Below, piece after piece: positions 8,590 to 17,575 of a stretch of DNA of 64,000 nucleotides. Numbering within the stretch: position 1 is the stretch's first letter; each line of letters begins with the position of its first letter. Source of the DNA: Acidobacteriota bacterium. Its GTDB lineage: Bacteria > Acidobacteriota > Terriglobia > Terriglobales > Acidobacteriaceae. The notes under the pieces are model-generated. The model saw nothing but the letters and a program-made list of their open reading frames with translations. It was not told where the DNA came from and made no database searches. The stretch spans positions 47,289 to 111,288 of the forward strand of contig JAJXZL010000023.1 of the NCBI GenBank assembly GCA_021780075.1. Reading direction: 5' to 3'. A program made the translations under genes and the position numbers.

Positions 8590-9113
8590 ACAACCCTTCG
8601 CCCATCCGGGTCTCGCCTTTGTTCCCGCTCCCACGCCGTCCAAAACGACTCGATCTCCACCGTACCGCGCAGCCCAGCCGAGTAATGACGACAACTCGAC
8701 CACAGCCAGTCCTCAGGCTCTGCCACCAGCCCGCGCACAACCGGATTGCGATGCATATACCCGAGCTTCTCCGCACGCTTTTCTTCACTCCACACGTTGA
8801 AGTCGTAATACCGGCGCTGCCAGAATTGCGCCTTGTCCGCGCTCTTCAACTTTCTCGAAGTCCGCTGCTTCAACACCTGCAACGCCACTGCCAGCGACGC
8901 GATGCGGGTTTCACTCAACAGCAGATGAACGTGCTCGGGCATCAAGACGTACCCCAGAACCACGAACTCCTACCGTCGACGCACAATTTCGAGCTCGTGC
9001 TCAAAGCACATGTAGGCTGCTGTTGCATTCAGCAGCGGCTGCCTGCGAAAGCAACTGAAGGTGATGAAGTGAAATGCACCGGCTTTCTGGTAACGGACGA
9101 GTTTACCCTTCAT
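8568..9113 (-). pseudogene. RAYT (REP-associated Y1 transposase), interrupted by in-frame TAG
   Basis: Reading from ATG 9113, a 181-codon Y1/HUH transposase frame begins MKGKLVRYQKAGAFHFITFS and carries the HUH motif in LMPEHVHLLL and the tyrosine region KLGYMHRNPVVRGL. Codon 48 is TAG (8972-8970), located where relatives have a Tyr (RRR-Y-x-F). No frameshift is needed: the frame resumes as EFVVLGYVLMPEHV and continues to 8568. Only the distal part from about 8963 would otherwise be annotated. RAYTs mobilise or maintain REP palindromes, and inverted REP-like palindromes flank this gene on both sides. The break suggests an inactive copy, unless the stop is read through. Confidence 0.85.
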
Positions 9114-9133
9114 GAAGAAGAACGAGTGTACGT

Positions 9134-9179
9134 GGTTCCCACCCTTTCGGCCAACCGCAGGCCGAAAGGATGGGGCACC
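9134..9179. repeat. REP-like palindrome, right copy (inverted)
   Basis: A perfect 10-bp stem CCTTTCGGCC/GGCCGAAAGG with loop AACCGCA, flanked by GGTTCCCA and ATGGGGCACC. Its reverse complement shows the same outer sequence as the left copy (GGTGCCCCATCCTT...AAGGGTGGG-ACC) while the inner stem differs. It lies about 20 bases upstream of the transposase start. Confidence 0.7.
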
Positions 9180-9616
9180 CTCATCTGCGGTAAGTCAGCT
9201 TCGCGAAGGGTGTGCCACCCGCCGCTCCGGGTGTATTAGCGGCTTAGAGGGGATTCCGAAGAAAACAGAAGCAGATCCTTCGCTTCGCTTACCCCAACGC
9301 GCTGCGCGCCGGGGCCCCAGGCGTGCTTCGCTCAGGATGACAGGGCTTGGGTTGGGGGGCGTTTTCGGCACGGCTGAAGCCGTGCCCTGACACAAAGAGC
9401 GATGTTGGCCGGGTGAGTTTTGTGGAATCCCAGGTCGCAGAGGCGAGACCCTTCGGCGAGCTCAGGGCAGGCTCTGGGGCACGCGGTGGGTTCTGGGGCA
9501 CGCGGCGGAAGAGGACGAAAGGCAACCGCAGATCTTTCGACTCCGCTGCGCTGCGCTCAAGATGACAAGCGCTATGCGGTTGTGGGTGGTCGGGTCACCG
9601 GAGGGTACAAACGCAA
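9180..9616. repeat. Gene-free stretch with dispersed repeat type B and palindromes
   Basis: No gene. At about 9264-9343 lies one copy of a ~85 bp dispersed element whose core TGCGCGCCGGGGCCCCA and tail AGGATGACA recur at 25696-25780; a degenerate fragment (CGCTGCGCTCAAGATGACAA) sits at about 9546-9566. A perfect palindrome GGCACGGCTGAAGCCGTGCC occurs at 9367-9386, and TGGGGCACGCGG is repeated twice in tandem near 9475-9505. Confidence 0.6.
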
Positions 9617-9644
9617 GCAGGCCATCCCGGGTGGGATGGCCTGC
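9617..9644 (-). terminator. Terminator of the ctp gene
   Basis: A perfect 12-bp stem GCAGGCCATCCC/GGGATGGCCTGC with a 4-base loop, 20 bases beyond the stop of the minus-strand protease gene. The downstream T-rich tract is weak (TTGCGTTTGT). Confidence 0.7.
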
Positions 9645-9664
9645 TGTTTTGATGGGATGGGCGG

Positions 9665-11296
9665 TTACTGCTGCTGGGCGACGCCCTGGGCTGCTTCGCC
9701 GCGGGCCTGAGCCTTTTGCGCGAGGATCTTGTGGGCGTTGTCTTCAAGCGCCTGGGCCTCAGGCAGGAAGCCGATCGCCTTCTGGATCTGGGGGTCCCAG
9801 TCTGCAAGGACGCGGAGGCCCTGCAACTGGCCGAACTGGCTGGTGATGATTTTTTCCTTGATGTTGATCTTCACCCAATCGAGGACGCCGTTGATGTCGG
9901 CCTCGGTCCAGGGAATCTTCTCGCTGGTGAGGAAGTCCTTGAAAGCCTTGAGCACGGTGTCGTCCACCTGGAAATCCCTGTCGACGGTGCGATTGGAAAG
10001 GTAGCTCGCGGCGAAGTGCAGGAAGGCGGACTTGTAGATCAGCTCGTCCTGGAAGTTGTTGCTCTTGGGTGTTTCGATCTTTTCGTCGGGGGTGATTCCG
10101 CCGCCGCCGTAGACGGTGCGGCCGGAGTCAGTGAACTTGACCTCGCGGTTGGTGGAGTTTGAGGGCAGCGCGCCGGCATGGTTGTAGTAGTAATCGTAGA
10201 GCGAAACGCCGGCGTAGTTGCGCTGGATGAGGCGGCCGGAGGGGGTGTAGTAGTGGTAGGTCGTGAGGGCCAGGCCGGTGTTCTCGCTGAGGTTGAAGAC
10301 GGTCTGCACGAGGCCCTTGCCGAAGGTGGTTTCGCCGACGATGAGGGCGCGGTCGTGGTCCTGCAATGCGCCGGAGACAATTTCAGCGGCGGAGGCGGTA
10401 CCGCGGTTGACCAGCACGACGATGGGGAAGGTTTTGCCACCGTTGCCCTTGTTCGCGGTGTAGACCAGGTCAGGATAGGCGCGGCCGCGCTGCGAGACGA
10501 TGACCTGTCCCTTGGAGAGGAGGTGGTCACAGACCTCGACTGCCTGGCTGAGGAGGCCGCCGGGGTTGCCGCGGAGATCCAGCACGAGCCCTTTGGAGTT
10601 GCCTAAGCTGTCAATGGCTTCAATGACTTCCTGTGCTGTGGTTTCCTGGAACTGGGCGAGATGGATGTAGCCGACGCCGGGATGAATCTCATAGGCGAGA
10701 TCGACGGAGGGATGGGAAATCTCATCGCGAATGAGGTCGAAGACGAGCGGTTTGGGCTGGCCATCGCGGATCATGGTGACCTGGACGTGCGTGCCCTTGG
10801 GGCCCTTGAGCGCCTTGGCCACCAAGTCGGAGGTCATGCCGCTGGCTGTTTTGCCGTCAATGGCGGAGATGATGTCTCCGGGGCGGATGCCGGCGCGGAA
10901 TGAGGGAGTGCCCTCGTAGGGGGTGATGACGTAGACCTTGTTGCCCTGCTGCTGGATGACCATGCCAACGCCGTAGTAATGGCCGCGCTGGTCCTCCTGC
11001 ATTTTGGCGTAAGCCTTTGGATCGTAGAAGTTGGAGTGGGGGTCCAGGACGCGGAGCATGCTGGGGATGGCACCGTCGTAGATGGCGCCATCGGCCTTGT
11101 CACTGGTCATGGGCTCGGCATAGTTCTGCTCGACGAGCGCGTAGACGTTGGTGAAATTTCTGATGCTGTCGCGAATCTGGCTTTCGTCCTCAGAGGACTG
11201 CGCCCCGACCTTGCGTTGCATCACGCTGCCCACGACGGCGCACACGGTGAAGAAGAGAATAAGGGTAAAAAATGCCCGGCGGGCGCGGGGAGTCAT
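9665..11296 (-). CDS. ctpA: C-terminal processing peptidase (S41, CtpA/Prc type)
   Basis: 543 residues. An N-terminal hydrophobic segment (about 8-24) anchors or exports it; a PDZ domain spans about 105-180 (GVGMVIQQQ...AGIRPGDIISAIDGK), then the S41 protease core. The catalytic Ser302 lies in NRGTASAAEIVSGAL and the general-base Lys327 in GETTFGKGLVQT. Such enzymes trim or degrade periplasmic proteins from their C-termini. The C-terminus (about 440-543) is helical and Ala/Gln-rich (ending GEAAQGVAQQQ). It is divergent from a SurA-like chaperone at 11554, so two periplasmic protein-quality genes share a 257-base promoter region. Confidence 0.92.
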   Translation of the reverse strand: MTPRARRAFFTLILFFTVCAVVGSVMQRKVGAQSSEDESQIRDSIRNFTNVYALVEQNYAEPMTSDKADGAIYDGAIPSMLRVLDPHSNFYDPKAYAKMQEDQRGHYYGVGMVIQQQGNKVYVITPYEGTPSFRAGIRPGDIISAIDGKTASGMTSDLVAKALKGPKGTHVQVTMIRDGQPKPLVFDLIRDEISHPSVDLAYEIHPGVGYIHLAQFQETTAQEVIEAIDSLGNSKGLVLDLRGNPGGLLSQAVEVCDHLLSKGQVIVSQRGRAYPDLVYTANKGNGGKTFPIVVLVNRGTASAAEIVSGALQDHDRALIVGETTFGKGLVQTVFNLSENTGLALTTYHYYTPSGRLIQRNYAGVSLYDYYYNHAGALPSNSTNREVKFTDSGRTVYGGGGITPDEKIETPKSNNFQDELIYKSAFLHFAASYLSNRTVDRDFQVDDTVLKAFKDFLTSEKIPWTEADINGVLDWVKINIKEKIITSQFGQLQGLRVLADWDPQIQKAIGFLPEAQALEDNAHKILAQKAQARGEAAQGVAQQQ

Positions 11297-11553
11297 AGGC
11301 GGAAGGAACCTCCGGACGGCAGGTGCGTCAGGCGCCGTGAAGGAGCCTCGCAGGGCGGTCTTGGGGTAAAGTATACCACTGGCTTATTTGACGCCGCCTG
11401 GGGCTCTTCCGGTAGCCAGCCGTTAGCGGGCGCGGTGCTGAGCGGCCTGTTTCCTGCTGAATTCGGTGGTGATTCCGGACAGAAACGCCGCCGGAATCGC
11501 ACGGCTGCTCTTCTGGCATTTACAATAGCGACTAAGCAACAGGTGGTGACAGA

Positions 11554-13326
11554 TTGCCTCCTGTTCTGTGCCGACCTATGACTTTGAGACTCCTTCGTAT
11601 TCCCGCGGCGTTCGTGTTCGGCACGGTGCTGCTTGCAAGTTCGTCCTTTGCCCAAACGCGCACTGCCGCGCCTTCTAGCCCGTATGGCGGCACGACGGTT
11701 GAGGAAATCATCGCGCGCGTCAACGACCAGATCATCACCAGTTCGGACTACGACCGGGCGATGAAGGAACTGGACCAGGAAGAGCGCCAGCGGGGCGCCA
11801 CGATGCAGGAGGCGTCTGATGCGCGCAGGGATCTTTTGCGCAACCTGATCGACCAGCAGCTGTGGCTCTCAAAGGGCAAGGAACTGGGCATCACCGGCGA
11901 AACCGAACTGGTGAACCGCCTGAACGAGATTCGCAAACAGTACAACATGTCCTCGCTTGAAGACCTGGAAAAGGCGGCGCAGCAGCAGGGCGTTTCCTTT
12001 GAGGACTTCAAGGCGAATATCCGCAACGGCATCATTACGCAGCAGGTGATGCGCGATGAGGTGGGCCGCAGGATTTCGATTACGCCGGGAGAAGTGCAGC
12101 GCTACTTTGATGAGCACAAGCAGGAGTACGCGCGGCAGGAGAGCGTGAAGCTGAGCGAGATCCTCATCTCGACCGGCACGCCGGTGCCGTCGGCGACCGA
12201 CCCTGGCGGCGTGCAGCCGACCGATCCGGCAAAGCTGGCTGCAGCCAAGGCCAAAGCAGCGGATATCGAAGCCAAGCTCCATGCGGGCGGCGACTTCAGC
12301 CAGTTGGCGCGCAGCTTCAGCGATGGACCCACGGCCTCCTCGGGCGGCGATCTGGGCGAGTTCAAGCGCGGCTCGCTGGCGAAGGTGCTTGAGGACCAGG
12401 TTTTCGCGCTGAAGACAGGACAGAGCACAGCGCCGATTCGCACCAAGCAGGGCTACGTGATTCTGAAGGTGGATGAGCATACGCCCGGTGGTGTGCCGCC
12501 TTATAAGGATGTTGAGCAGGACGTTGAGCAGGCCTATTACATGAGCAAGATGGAGCCTGCGATGCGCGATTACCTGACGAAGATGCGCGACGAGGCTTTC
12601 ATCGAGATCAAGCCGGGCTATGTTGACACGGGCATGAGCCCGAACAAGCGCGTGTTCCCGATTGCCTACGCCGCTTACACTCCTCCGGCGCCGAAGAAGA
12701 AGAAGAAGGTGGAGCGTACGCGCTTCCGCGAAACGGCGCGCGGCTTCCGCGAAAAAGGTGCGCAGGCGCAGCTTGTAGAGGCCAAGACCACGCCGGAGAA
12801 AGCCAAGAAGAAGAGCAAAAAGAGTAATAAGGAACAGGCCTCGATGAAGCCTGGCAAGAAGGAGAAAATACGCTTCGGCAAGGCTCCGCAGGAGACGCTG
12901 CCGAATGCAGCCGCGAGTCAGACGGAGGATGCGGGCGCAGTGCCGCAGTCTGCCGATAACGCGGCACCGGAGCCTGTGAATCCGCTGGAAGAGAATACGG
13001 CGCCGACAAAGAAGACGCGCTTTAGCGACCGCGCGAAGACAGTGAAGGCGCCGAAGGTCAAGAAGCAGCCAAAGAAGGACGCACTGACTCCGGATGCGCC
13101 CGATGCGGCCGAGGTAGCCGACCGCCAGGTGCAATCCGCTCCGCTGGGACTGGGCGGGAACGTAACCGGCAAGAAGAAGAAGCAGGTTACGACGACCGGT
13201 GAGAAGACCCGCATGAGCGATAGAAACAAGAAGCCGGATGACCAGACGCAGCCTGCGGAGCAAGCGCCGCAGAATACCACCGCGCCGCAGGCCCCGGCTT
13301 CCGGGACACCGGCTCCGCAGCAGTAA
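11554..13326 (+). CDS. SurA-like periplasmic peptidyl-prolyl isomerase with Lys-rich tail
   Basis: 590 residues. A signal peptide ends at about SSFAQ (34). The SurA-N chaperone region spans about 45-170 and a parvulin (PPIC) domain about 192-310 (VKLSEILISTGTP ... FSDGPTASSGGDLGEFKRGSL). From about 375 to the end comes a low-complexity basic tail with repeated K-T-R-x-S-D-R-x-K type motifs (KKTRFSDRAKTVK, EKTRMSDRNKK), which is not part of canonical SurA. The role is folding of outer-membrane proteins. The TTG at 11554 has AGGTGG seven bases upstream, while ATG 11578 has no ribosome site, so the TTG is my choice, tentatively. Confidence 0.85.
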   Translation: MPPVLCRPMTLRLLRIPAAFVFGTVLLASSSFAQTRTAAPSSPYGGTTVEEIIARVNDQIITSSDYDRAMKELDQEERQRGATMQEASDARRDLLRNLIDQQLWLSKGKELGITGETELVNRLNEIRKQYNMSSLEDLEKAAQQQGVSFEDFKANIRNGIITQQVMRDEVGRRISITPGEVQRYFDEHKQEYARQESVKLSEILISTGTPVPSATDPGGVQPTDPAKLAAAKAKAADIEAKLHAGGDFSQLARSFSDGPTASSGGDLGEFKRGSLAKVLEDQVFALKTGQSTAPIRTKQGYVILKVDEHTPGGVPPYKDVEQDVEQAYYMSKMEPAMRDYLTKMRDEAFIEIKPGYVDTGMSPNKRVFPIAYAAYTPPAPKKKKKVERTRFRETARGFREKGAQAQLVEAKTTPEKAKKKSKKSNKEQASMKPGKKEKIRFGKAPQETLPNAAASQTEDAGAVPQSADNAAPEPVNPLEENTAPTKKTRFSDRAKTVKAPKVKKQPKKDALTPDAPDAAEVADRQVQSAPLGLGGNVTGKKKKQVTTTGEKTRMSDRNKKPDDQTQPAEQAPQNTTAPQAPASGTPAPQQ

Positions 13327-13347
13327 AGCACGAAGCAGGCAAGTGCG

Positions 13348-13376
13348 CCGGGCCTGGGATTGCATCCCAGGCCCGG
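13348..13376 (+). terminator. Hairpin after the SurA-like gene
   Basis: Perfect 13-bp stem CCGGGCCTGGGAT/ATCCCAGGCCCGG with a 3-base loop, 21 bases after the stop. It lacks a clear T tract (TGTGCGTTTGG follows), so it may be an attenuator or mRNA 3' end structure. Confidence 0.6.
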
Positions 13377-13422
13377 TGTGCGTTTGGCGGGAAGCGCCGG
13401 GTGCGTTAATCTGTCGGGCAGG

Positions 13423-14415
13423 ATGAAAGACATTTATATCGCCGACCTCGCGGGCTTCGATGAGGGCAAGGGATTCGACAGTTTTTTTCTAGTGCTGTTG
13501 AAACAGCAGCGCTCCACGAAGAACAACAAGCCGTATCTGAACCTGATTCTGGGAGACAAGACGGGGCAGCTTGAAGGCCGCGTCTGGGATCCCGGCGACC
13601 CACGCATCGCGCGCGACTTTGAGCGCGGCGACATTGTGAAGGTGCGGGGCAGCGTTTCTCGCTTTGACGACCGGCTGCAGATGAAGGTGGACCAGTTGCG
13701 CAAGGCGGCAGCGTCGGAGGCCGAGAAGACCGACCTGCTGCCCGCCACCAGCCACGATGTGGGCGAATTGTGGCAGCGTCTCCGCGACTGCGTGGACAGC
13801 TTTACCGAGCCCAACCTGAAGCTGCTGCTGAACACGCTGCTCGACGACCCCGCGATTGCCGCGCCGTACCGCGAGGCTCCGGCGGCGAAGCAACTGCACC
13901 ATGCCTGGCTGGGCGGATTGCTGGAGCACGTGGTGAGCCTGCTGACGCTGGCTGATCGCGTAGCGCCGCACTATCCCATGCTGCACCGCGACCTGTTGCT
14001 CACCGGCGTGATTCTGCATGACATCGGCAAGCTGCGCGAACTCTCATGGGAAATTGGCTTCGAATACACGGTCGAGGGCATGCTGCTGGGGCACATCCAG
14101 ATGGGCATGGAACTGGTGGAGAAGACGATTGACACGCTGCCCAACTTTCCGCCTCGGCTGAAGACGCTGGTGCTGCACATGATTCTGTCGCACCACGGCA
14201 AGCTGGAGTTCGGCTCGCCGAAGCTGCCGATGATTCCCGAAGCCCTGGTGCTGAACTTCATCGACGACCTGGACGCAAAGATGCAGGCCATGGCGAGCGA
14301 GTTTGAGAAATCCGCGCGCGAAGGCAAAGCCGCCGACGAGCTGACCGGGAAGGTGTGGGCGCTGGACCTGCGGCAACTGCTGAACACGCGCGGGTGGCTG
14401 GAAGGCGGGAAATAA
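13423..14415 (+). CDS. YhaM-type 3'-5' exoribonuclease (OB fold plus HD domain)
   Basis: 330 residues, cytoplasmic. An OB-fold nucleic-acid-binding domain covers about 10-95 (LNLILGDKTGQLEGRVWD), then an HD phosphohydrolase domain at about 145-290 with HHAWLGGLLEHV and the metal-binding ILHDIGKL, plus a later SHHGKLEFG. This architecture matches YhaM/CBF1 exoribonucleases of Firmicutes. The frame is open from 13360, but MKDIYIADL at ATG 13423 matches the usual family N-terminus. It is separated from the SurA-like gene by a strong hairpin and converges with the GNAT gene. Confidence 0.85.
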   Translation: MKDIYIADLAGFDEGKGFDSFFLVLLKQQRSTKNNKPYLNLILGDKTGQLEGRVWDPGDPRIARDFERGDIVKVRGSVSRFDDRLQMKVDQLRKAAASEAEKTDLLPATSHDVGELWQRLRDCVDSFTEPNLKLLLNTLLDDPAIAAPYREAPAAKQLHHAWLGGLLEHVVSLLTLADRVAPHYPMLHRDLLLTGVILHDIGKLRELSWEIGFEYTVEGMLLGHIQMGMELVEKTIDTLPNFPPRLKTLVLHMILSHHGKLEFGSPKLPMIPEALVLNFIDDLDAKMQAMASEFEKSAREGKAADELTGKVWALDLRQLLNTRGWLEGGK

Positions 14416-14426
14416 GAGTCAGAGCA

Positions 14427-15434
14427 TCAGGATGCGCCGTTGCGCTGCCAGACGGCTGCGTCGAAGGTGTGGATGCTTTCGTAGCCTTCGGAGCGGTAGA
14501 GTTCAACGGCCTCCGTGTTGGCCTCAGTGACGGTGAGCGAGATTTCGCTGACGCCCTGCCGGATGAACTGCGCGCCGGCCACCCCGAGGAGCAGGCGGGC
14601 CATACCCTTACGGCGGTGTTCGGGGTGAACGCAGATCTGGGTGATGTGTCCGCTTTGCGGGCTGACGCGCGAGCCCAGCACGAGGGCCACGAGTTCCTGG
14701 GTGGCGCGATCGACCACGACATGGGAGGCCAGCGGCGAGAAGACGCCGCAGCCGGAGTAGTGGACGATGTTATTGAGAAAGCGCATGGAGCCGTAGACCG
14801 AGTTGTACTGATCGTTGATGAGGCTGTCGGTGTGGCCGTGGTAGGCGGTGGAGATGAGCCGCGCGGCCGGGTTGAGGTCTTCGTCGCGCCAGTGGCGCAA
14901 CTCTAGCTCGATGGGCAGCTCGACGTGGGACCGGCCCCAGTGGCCTGCGAGCGGCTGCACCATGAAGAGGCGGTGGAAGAGCTTGAAGCCGGCCTCGCGA
15001 AAGACGGCGGCATGTTTGCCCGCGGGATGGAGCAGCAGTTGCGACTCAATGCGGTCAATCTGCGGCGAGTTGGTCAGGGTTTCAAACAGGTGCCGGAGCA
15101 GCGTCGCCTCAATTGCGCGTGCGGCCTCGTCGTCGCCGGAGGGTGGACCGGGCAGATCGGGGTTGGTACCGTCGAGGGCGAACACGTCGCCGATGACCGC
15201 CTTGGTTTCCTCGTAGACGCAGAAGGTGTAGCCCATGACCTGGCCTGCTTCGACAGCCGCATAGCCGGGGAGCATGTGATTGTCGAGATACTGCATGAGC
15301 AGGCGGCAGGAGGCCCGGTAATCCCAGTGCAGGCGCTGCATCCAAATGTTGCTCTCGGCTTCGAGGACAGGGCGAAGGACGGGCGCCGCAAAGTGCCGCA
15401 GGTCGAGAATCTCAATGGAAACGCCAGGCGTCAT
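14427..15434 (-). CDS. GNAT-family N-acetyltransferase
   Basis: 335 residues, about twice the size of a single GNAT domain. The C-terminal domain (about 190-335) carries the acetyl-CoA signature in ICVHPEHRRKGMARLLLG (Q/R-x-x-G-x-G/A pattern) and a typical ending ELYRSEGYES. The N-terminal half also looks GNAT-like (GYTFCVYEETKAVIGDVFAL), so this may be a tandem GNAT. Substrate unknown. The frame opens at 15545; ATG 15434 (MTPGVSIEILDL) begins the first recognisable beta strand and was chosen, without a strong ribosome site. Confidence 0.75.
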   Translation of the reverse strand: MTPGVSIEILDLRHFAAPVLRPVLEAESNIWMQRLHWDYRASCRLLMQYLDNHMLPGYAAVEAGQVMGYTFCVYEETKAVIGDVFALDGTNPDLPGPPSGDDEAARAIEATLLRHLFETLTNSPQIDRIESQLLLHPAGKHAAVFREAGFKLFHRLFMVQPLAGHWGRSHVELPIELELRHWRDEDLNPAARLISTAYHGHTDSLINDQYNSVYGSMRFLNNIVHYSGCGVFSPLASHVVVDRATQELVALVLGSRVSPQSGHITQICVHPEHRRKGMARLLLGVAGAQFIRQGVSEISLTVTEANTEAVELYRSEGYESIHTFDAAVWQRNGAS

Positions 15435-15603
15435 GTTTTGGCTTTCAGATGCAGGCCAATGCTGGCCTGCCATGCAATCTGATCCGGATTGGAAATGGCC
15501 CGGCGCGCACATTGCCTCGATTGTGCCTTGCGGACACTTTGCCACGAAGTAGGGAAGACTGCAAGTTCAAGTGAGACTTATTCTTGCGGACTTCACTTTC
15601 CGG

Positions 15604-17400
15604 TTACTTGCGGCCGACAAGGTAGACTTCCAGCCCCTGTTCGGGCCAACTGAAGAGCGGCTCGTACTGGCGGCCTTCCAAATATTCGCCGAGTGCGGCC
15701 TGGGTGTGCAGGTCGACGCCGCCGCGTCCTGCCACGCGCGCCACGAGCAGATGCTCCTGCGCGGGGACGCCGCTCTGCTCGTAGTTGACCACCTCGTGAT
15801 TGCGATAAAAGGCGAGCCCGTACTCCACGTCGCGGCGAACGCGGAAGACGGCGACTGTTTCATCCGCGGGGGCCAGAGTACCGAGCTTGATGGCCAGCGG
15901 CCGCGCGGAGTAGGAACGATCGAGCAGGTAAATGACCCGCTTGCTCGCGGCCACGGACGGTATGCCAAAGAATGGCCCTATGCCATACAGGAAGAGGACG
16001 AGGATGACCAGGATGCTGGTGGTGGCGAGGCGCAGGCGGGCCACGCCAAAGGAGTACACCACGACCAGAATCAGCATGGCCGCGCCCGTGGCGGTCATCA
16101 GGGCGGCGAGCAGCGCCCTGGCGGGGGGCATCTGGTTTCCGTGGACGATGAGCCATGGCAGGAGCAGGGCAAACATGGTCATGACGCCGCTGAGGGCGGC
16201 GTGGCCCATGAGGACCCAGCGATTGAGGCCTGGCTCGCGGCGGCGATAGAGATAGTCGCCGGTGAGGATGGTGAGCGGCGGAATGGAGGGCAGAATATAC
16301 CCCGGCAGCTTGGACTGCGAAAACGAGAAGAAGAGGATGGGAATGAGCGCCCAGAGCACCAGGAACTCAGGGAATGCATCGCCGGGGCGGCAGGGTTTGG
16401 GCTTTGAGGGGTTGGAGTGGCGGAGGCGCCACTCGGCCACGGAGGTCTGGATGCCGTCCACCAGCGCGCGCATGGCGATGACGGTCCAGGGCATGACGGC
16501 CAGCAGTACCACCACGAGGTAGTACCAGGAGGGCTGCTCGTGCTGGAAGCGGTTGGTGGCAAAGCGCTCCAGGTTGTGCTCGAGGAAGAACTCGCGGAAG
16601 AAGGTGGGGTTCTGGTGCTGGACGGCGATGAACCAGGGCAGGACGATGGCGAAGTAGAGCAGGACGCCCGGCCACCACAAGGAGCGCTTGACGATGGACC
16701 ACTCGCGGCGCAGGACGCCGAAGGCAATGATGATGAGAATGGCCAGGAATGGCGCCACCGGTCCCTTGGCCAGTGTGGCCACGCCAGTGAAGAAGTAGAT
16801 GTCAAAGAGCCAGAATTTCGAGTTGGTCTCGTACCATGCATACCACCCGAGCAGGCCGATGCAGAGGGGCGCGGCCAGTTGCATGTCAGTGGAAGCGCCG
16901 CGAGAAAAGCCGATGATGCCCGCGCAGGCCACTGTGATGAGCGCTGCGTCGAGGTGGCCACCGCGGCGGAATCGTCGCATGTGGAGGTAGATGAGCGCCA
17001 CCATGATGAAGGCGAAGGAAGCGGAGGGCAGGCGCGCGCTCCAGTCATGCACGCCGAAGTCCTGAAAGACGAACATGGCGCGCCAGTAGTAAAGAGCCGG
17101 CTTCTCAAGCCATGGGCGGCCAAAGAGATATGGCGTGACGCAGGCGCTGAGGCGTGCTTTGAGCGTGTGGGCCGAGTCAAACCGGACCAGCATTTCGTGG
17201 GCGATCTGCGCATAGCGGGGCTCGTCTGCGCCGACCAGTCCCAGGCCGTCGCCGCCTAGCAGTGGTATTTGGCCATACAGGATGAAGAAGAGCGCAAAAG
17301 CGAGAAAGACGGAGGCCTCGCAAATGGTGGCCCAGCGAGGCATGTGTTTGCGCCGGCTTTCAGGCAGGTCCGGAGCAGGTGATTCCAGAGCAGTCTCCAC
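15604..17400 (-). CDS. ArnT/PMT-like membrane glycosyltransferase (GT39/GT83 type)
   Basis: 598 residues with about 12 hydrophobic segments. The first periplasmic loop has the acidic motif GADEPRYAQIAHEML (about 57-71) that in ArnT/PMT enzymes carries the catalytic Asp-Glu, followed by RPWLEKPALYYW, a hallmark of ArnT-like transferases that use undecaprenyl-phosphate sugars. Likely it transfers a lipid-linked sugar to lipid A or another envelope acceptor. It ends with a soluble C-terminal domain (about 480-598). It lies downstream of nrnA on the same strand with 175 bases between, so it is probably separately expressed. Acceptor and donor cannot be told from sequence. Confidence 0.8.
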   Translation of the reverse strand: METALESPAPDLPESRRKHMPRWATICEASVFLAFALFFILYGQIPLLGGDGLGLVGADEPRYAQIAHEMLVRFDSAHTLKARLSACVTPYLFGRPWLEKPALYYWRAMFVFQDFGVHDWSARLPSASFAFIMVALIYLHMRRFRRGGHLDAALITVACAGIIGFSRGASTDMQLAAPLCIGLLGWYAWYETNSKFWLFDIYFFTGVATLAKGPVAPFLAILIIIAFGVLRREWSIVKRSLWWPGVLLYFAIVLPWFIAVQHQNPTFFREFFLEHNLERFATNRFQHEQPSWYYLVVVLLAVMPWTVIAMRALVDGIQTSVAEWRLRHSNPSKPKPCRPGDAFPEFLVLWALIPILFFSFSQSKLPGYILPSIPPLTILTGDYLYRRREPGLNRWVLMGHAALSGVMTMFALLLPWLIVHGNQMPPARALLAALMTATGAAMLILVVVYSFGVARLRLATTSILVILVLFLYGIGPFFGIPSVAASKRVIYLLDRSYSARPLAIKLGTLAPADETVAVFRVRRDVEYGLAFYRNHEVVNYEQSGVPAQEHLLVARVAGRGGVDLHTQAALGEYLEGRQYEPLFSWPEQGLEVYLVGRK

Positions 17401-17575
17401 TTCGAGAGGTTCTCCAACGGGCTGTATGCGCTTACTTGCCGCACAAACGGTCCAACCGGTCTAGAAGGTTGAGGTAATCCCGACGGCCGGGTAATGGTGC
17501 TTGATTCACACGTGAGTGAAACGCAATTTCTGCCGCGTTTCGACAGGGACAAGGCTATCAGATTCGAGCGAAATC

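Noticed and set aside
8355..9239. 294-codon open frame on the plus strand across the RAYT region
   Set aside because: Antisense to the transposase frame, which matches a known family over its whole length.
11869..13365. 498-codon open frame on the minus strand, Leu/Arg-rich
   Set aside because: Antisense to the SurA-like gene; low-complexity composition from complementing Lys/Glu codons.
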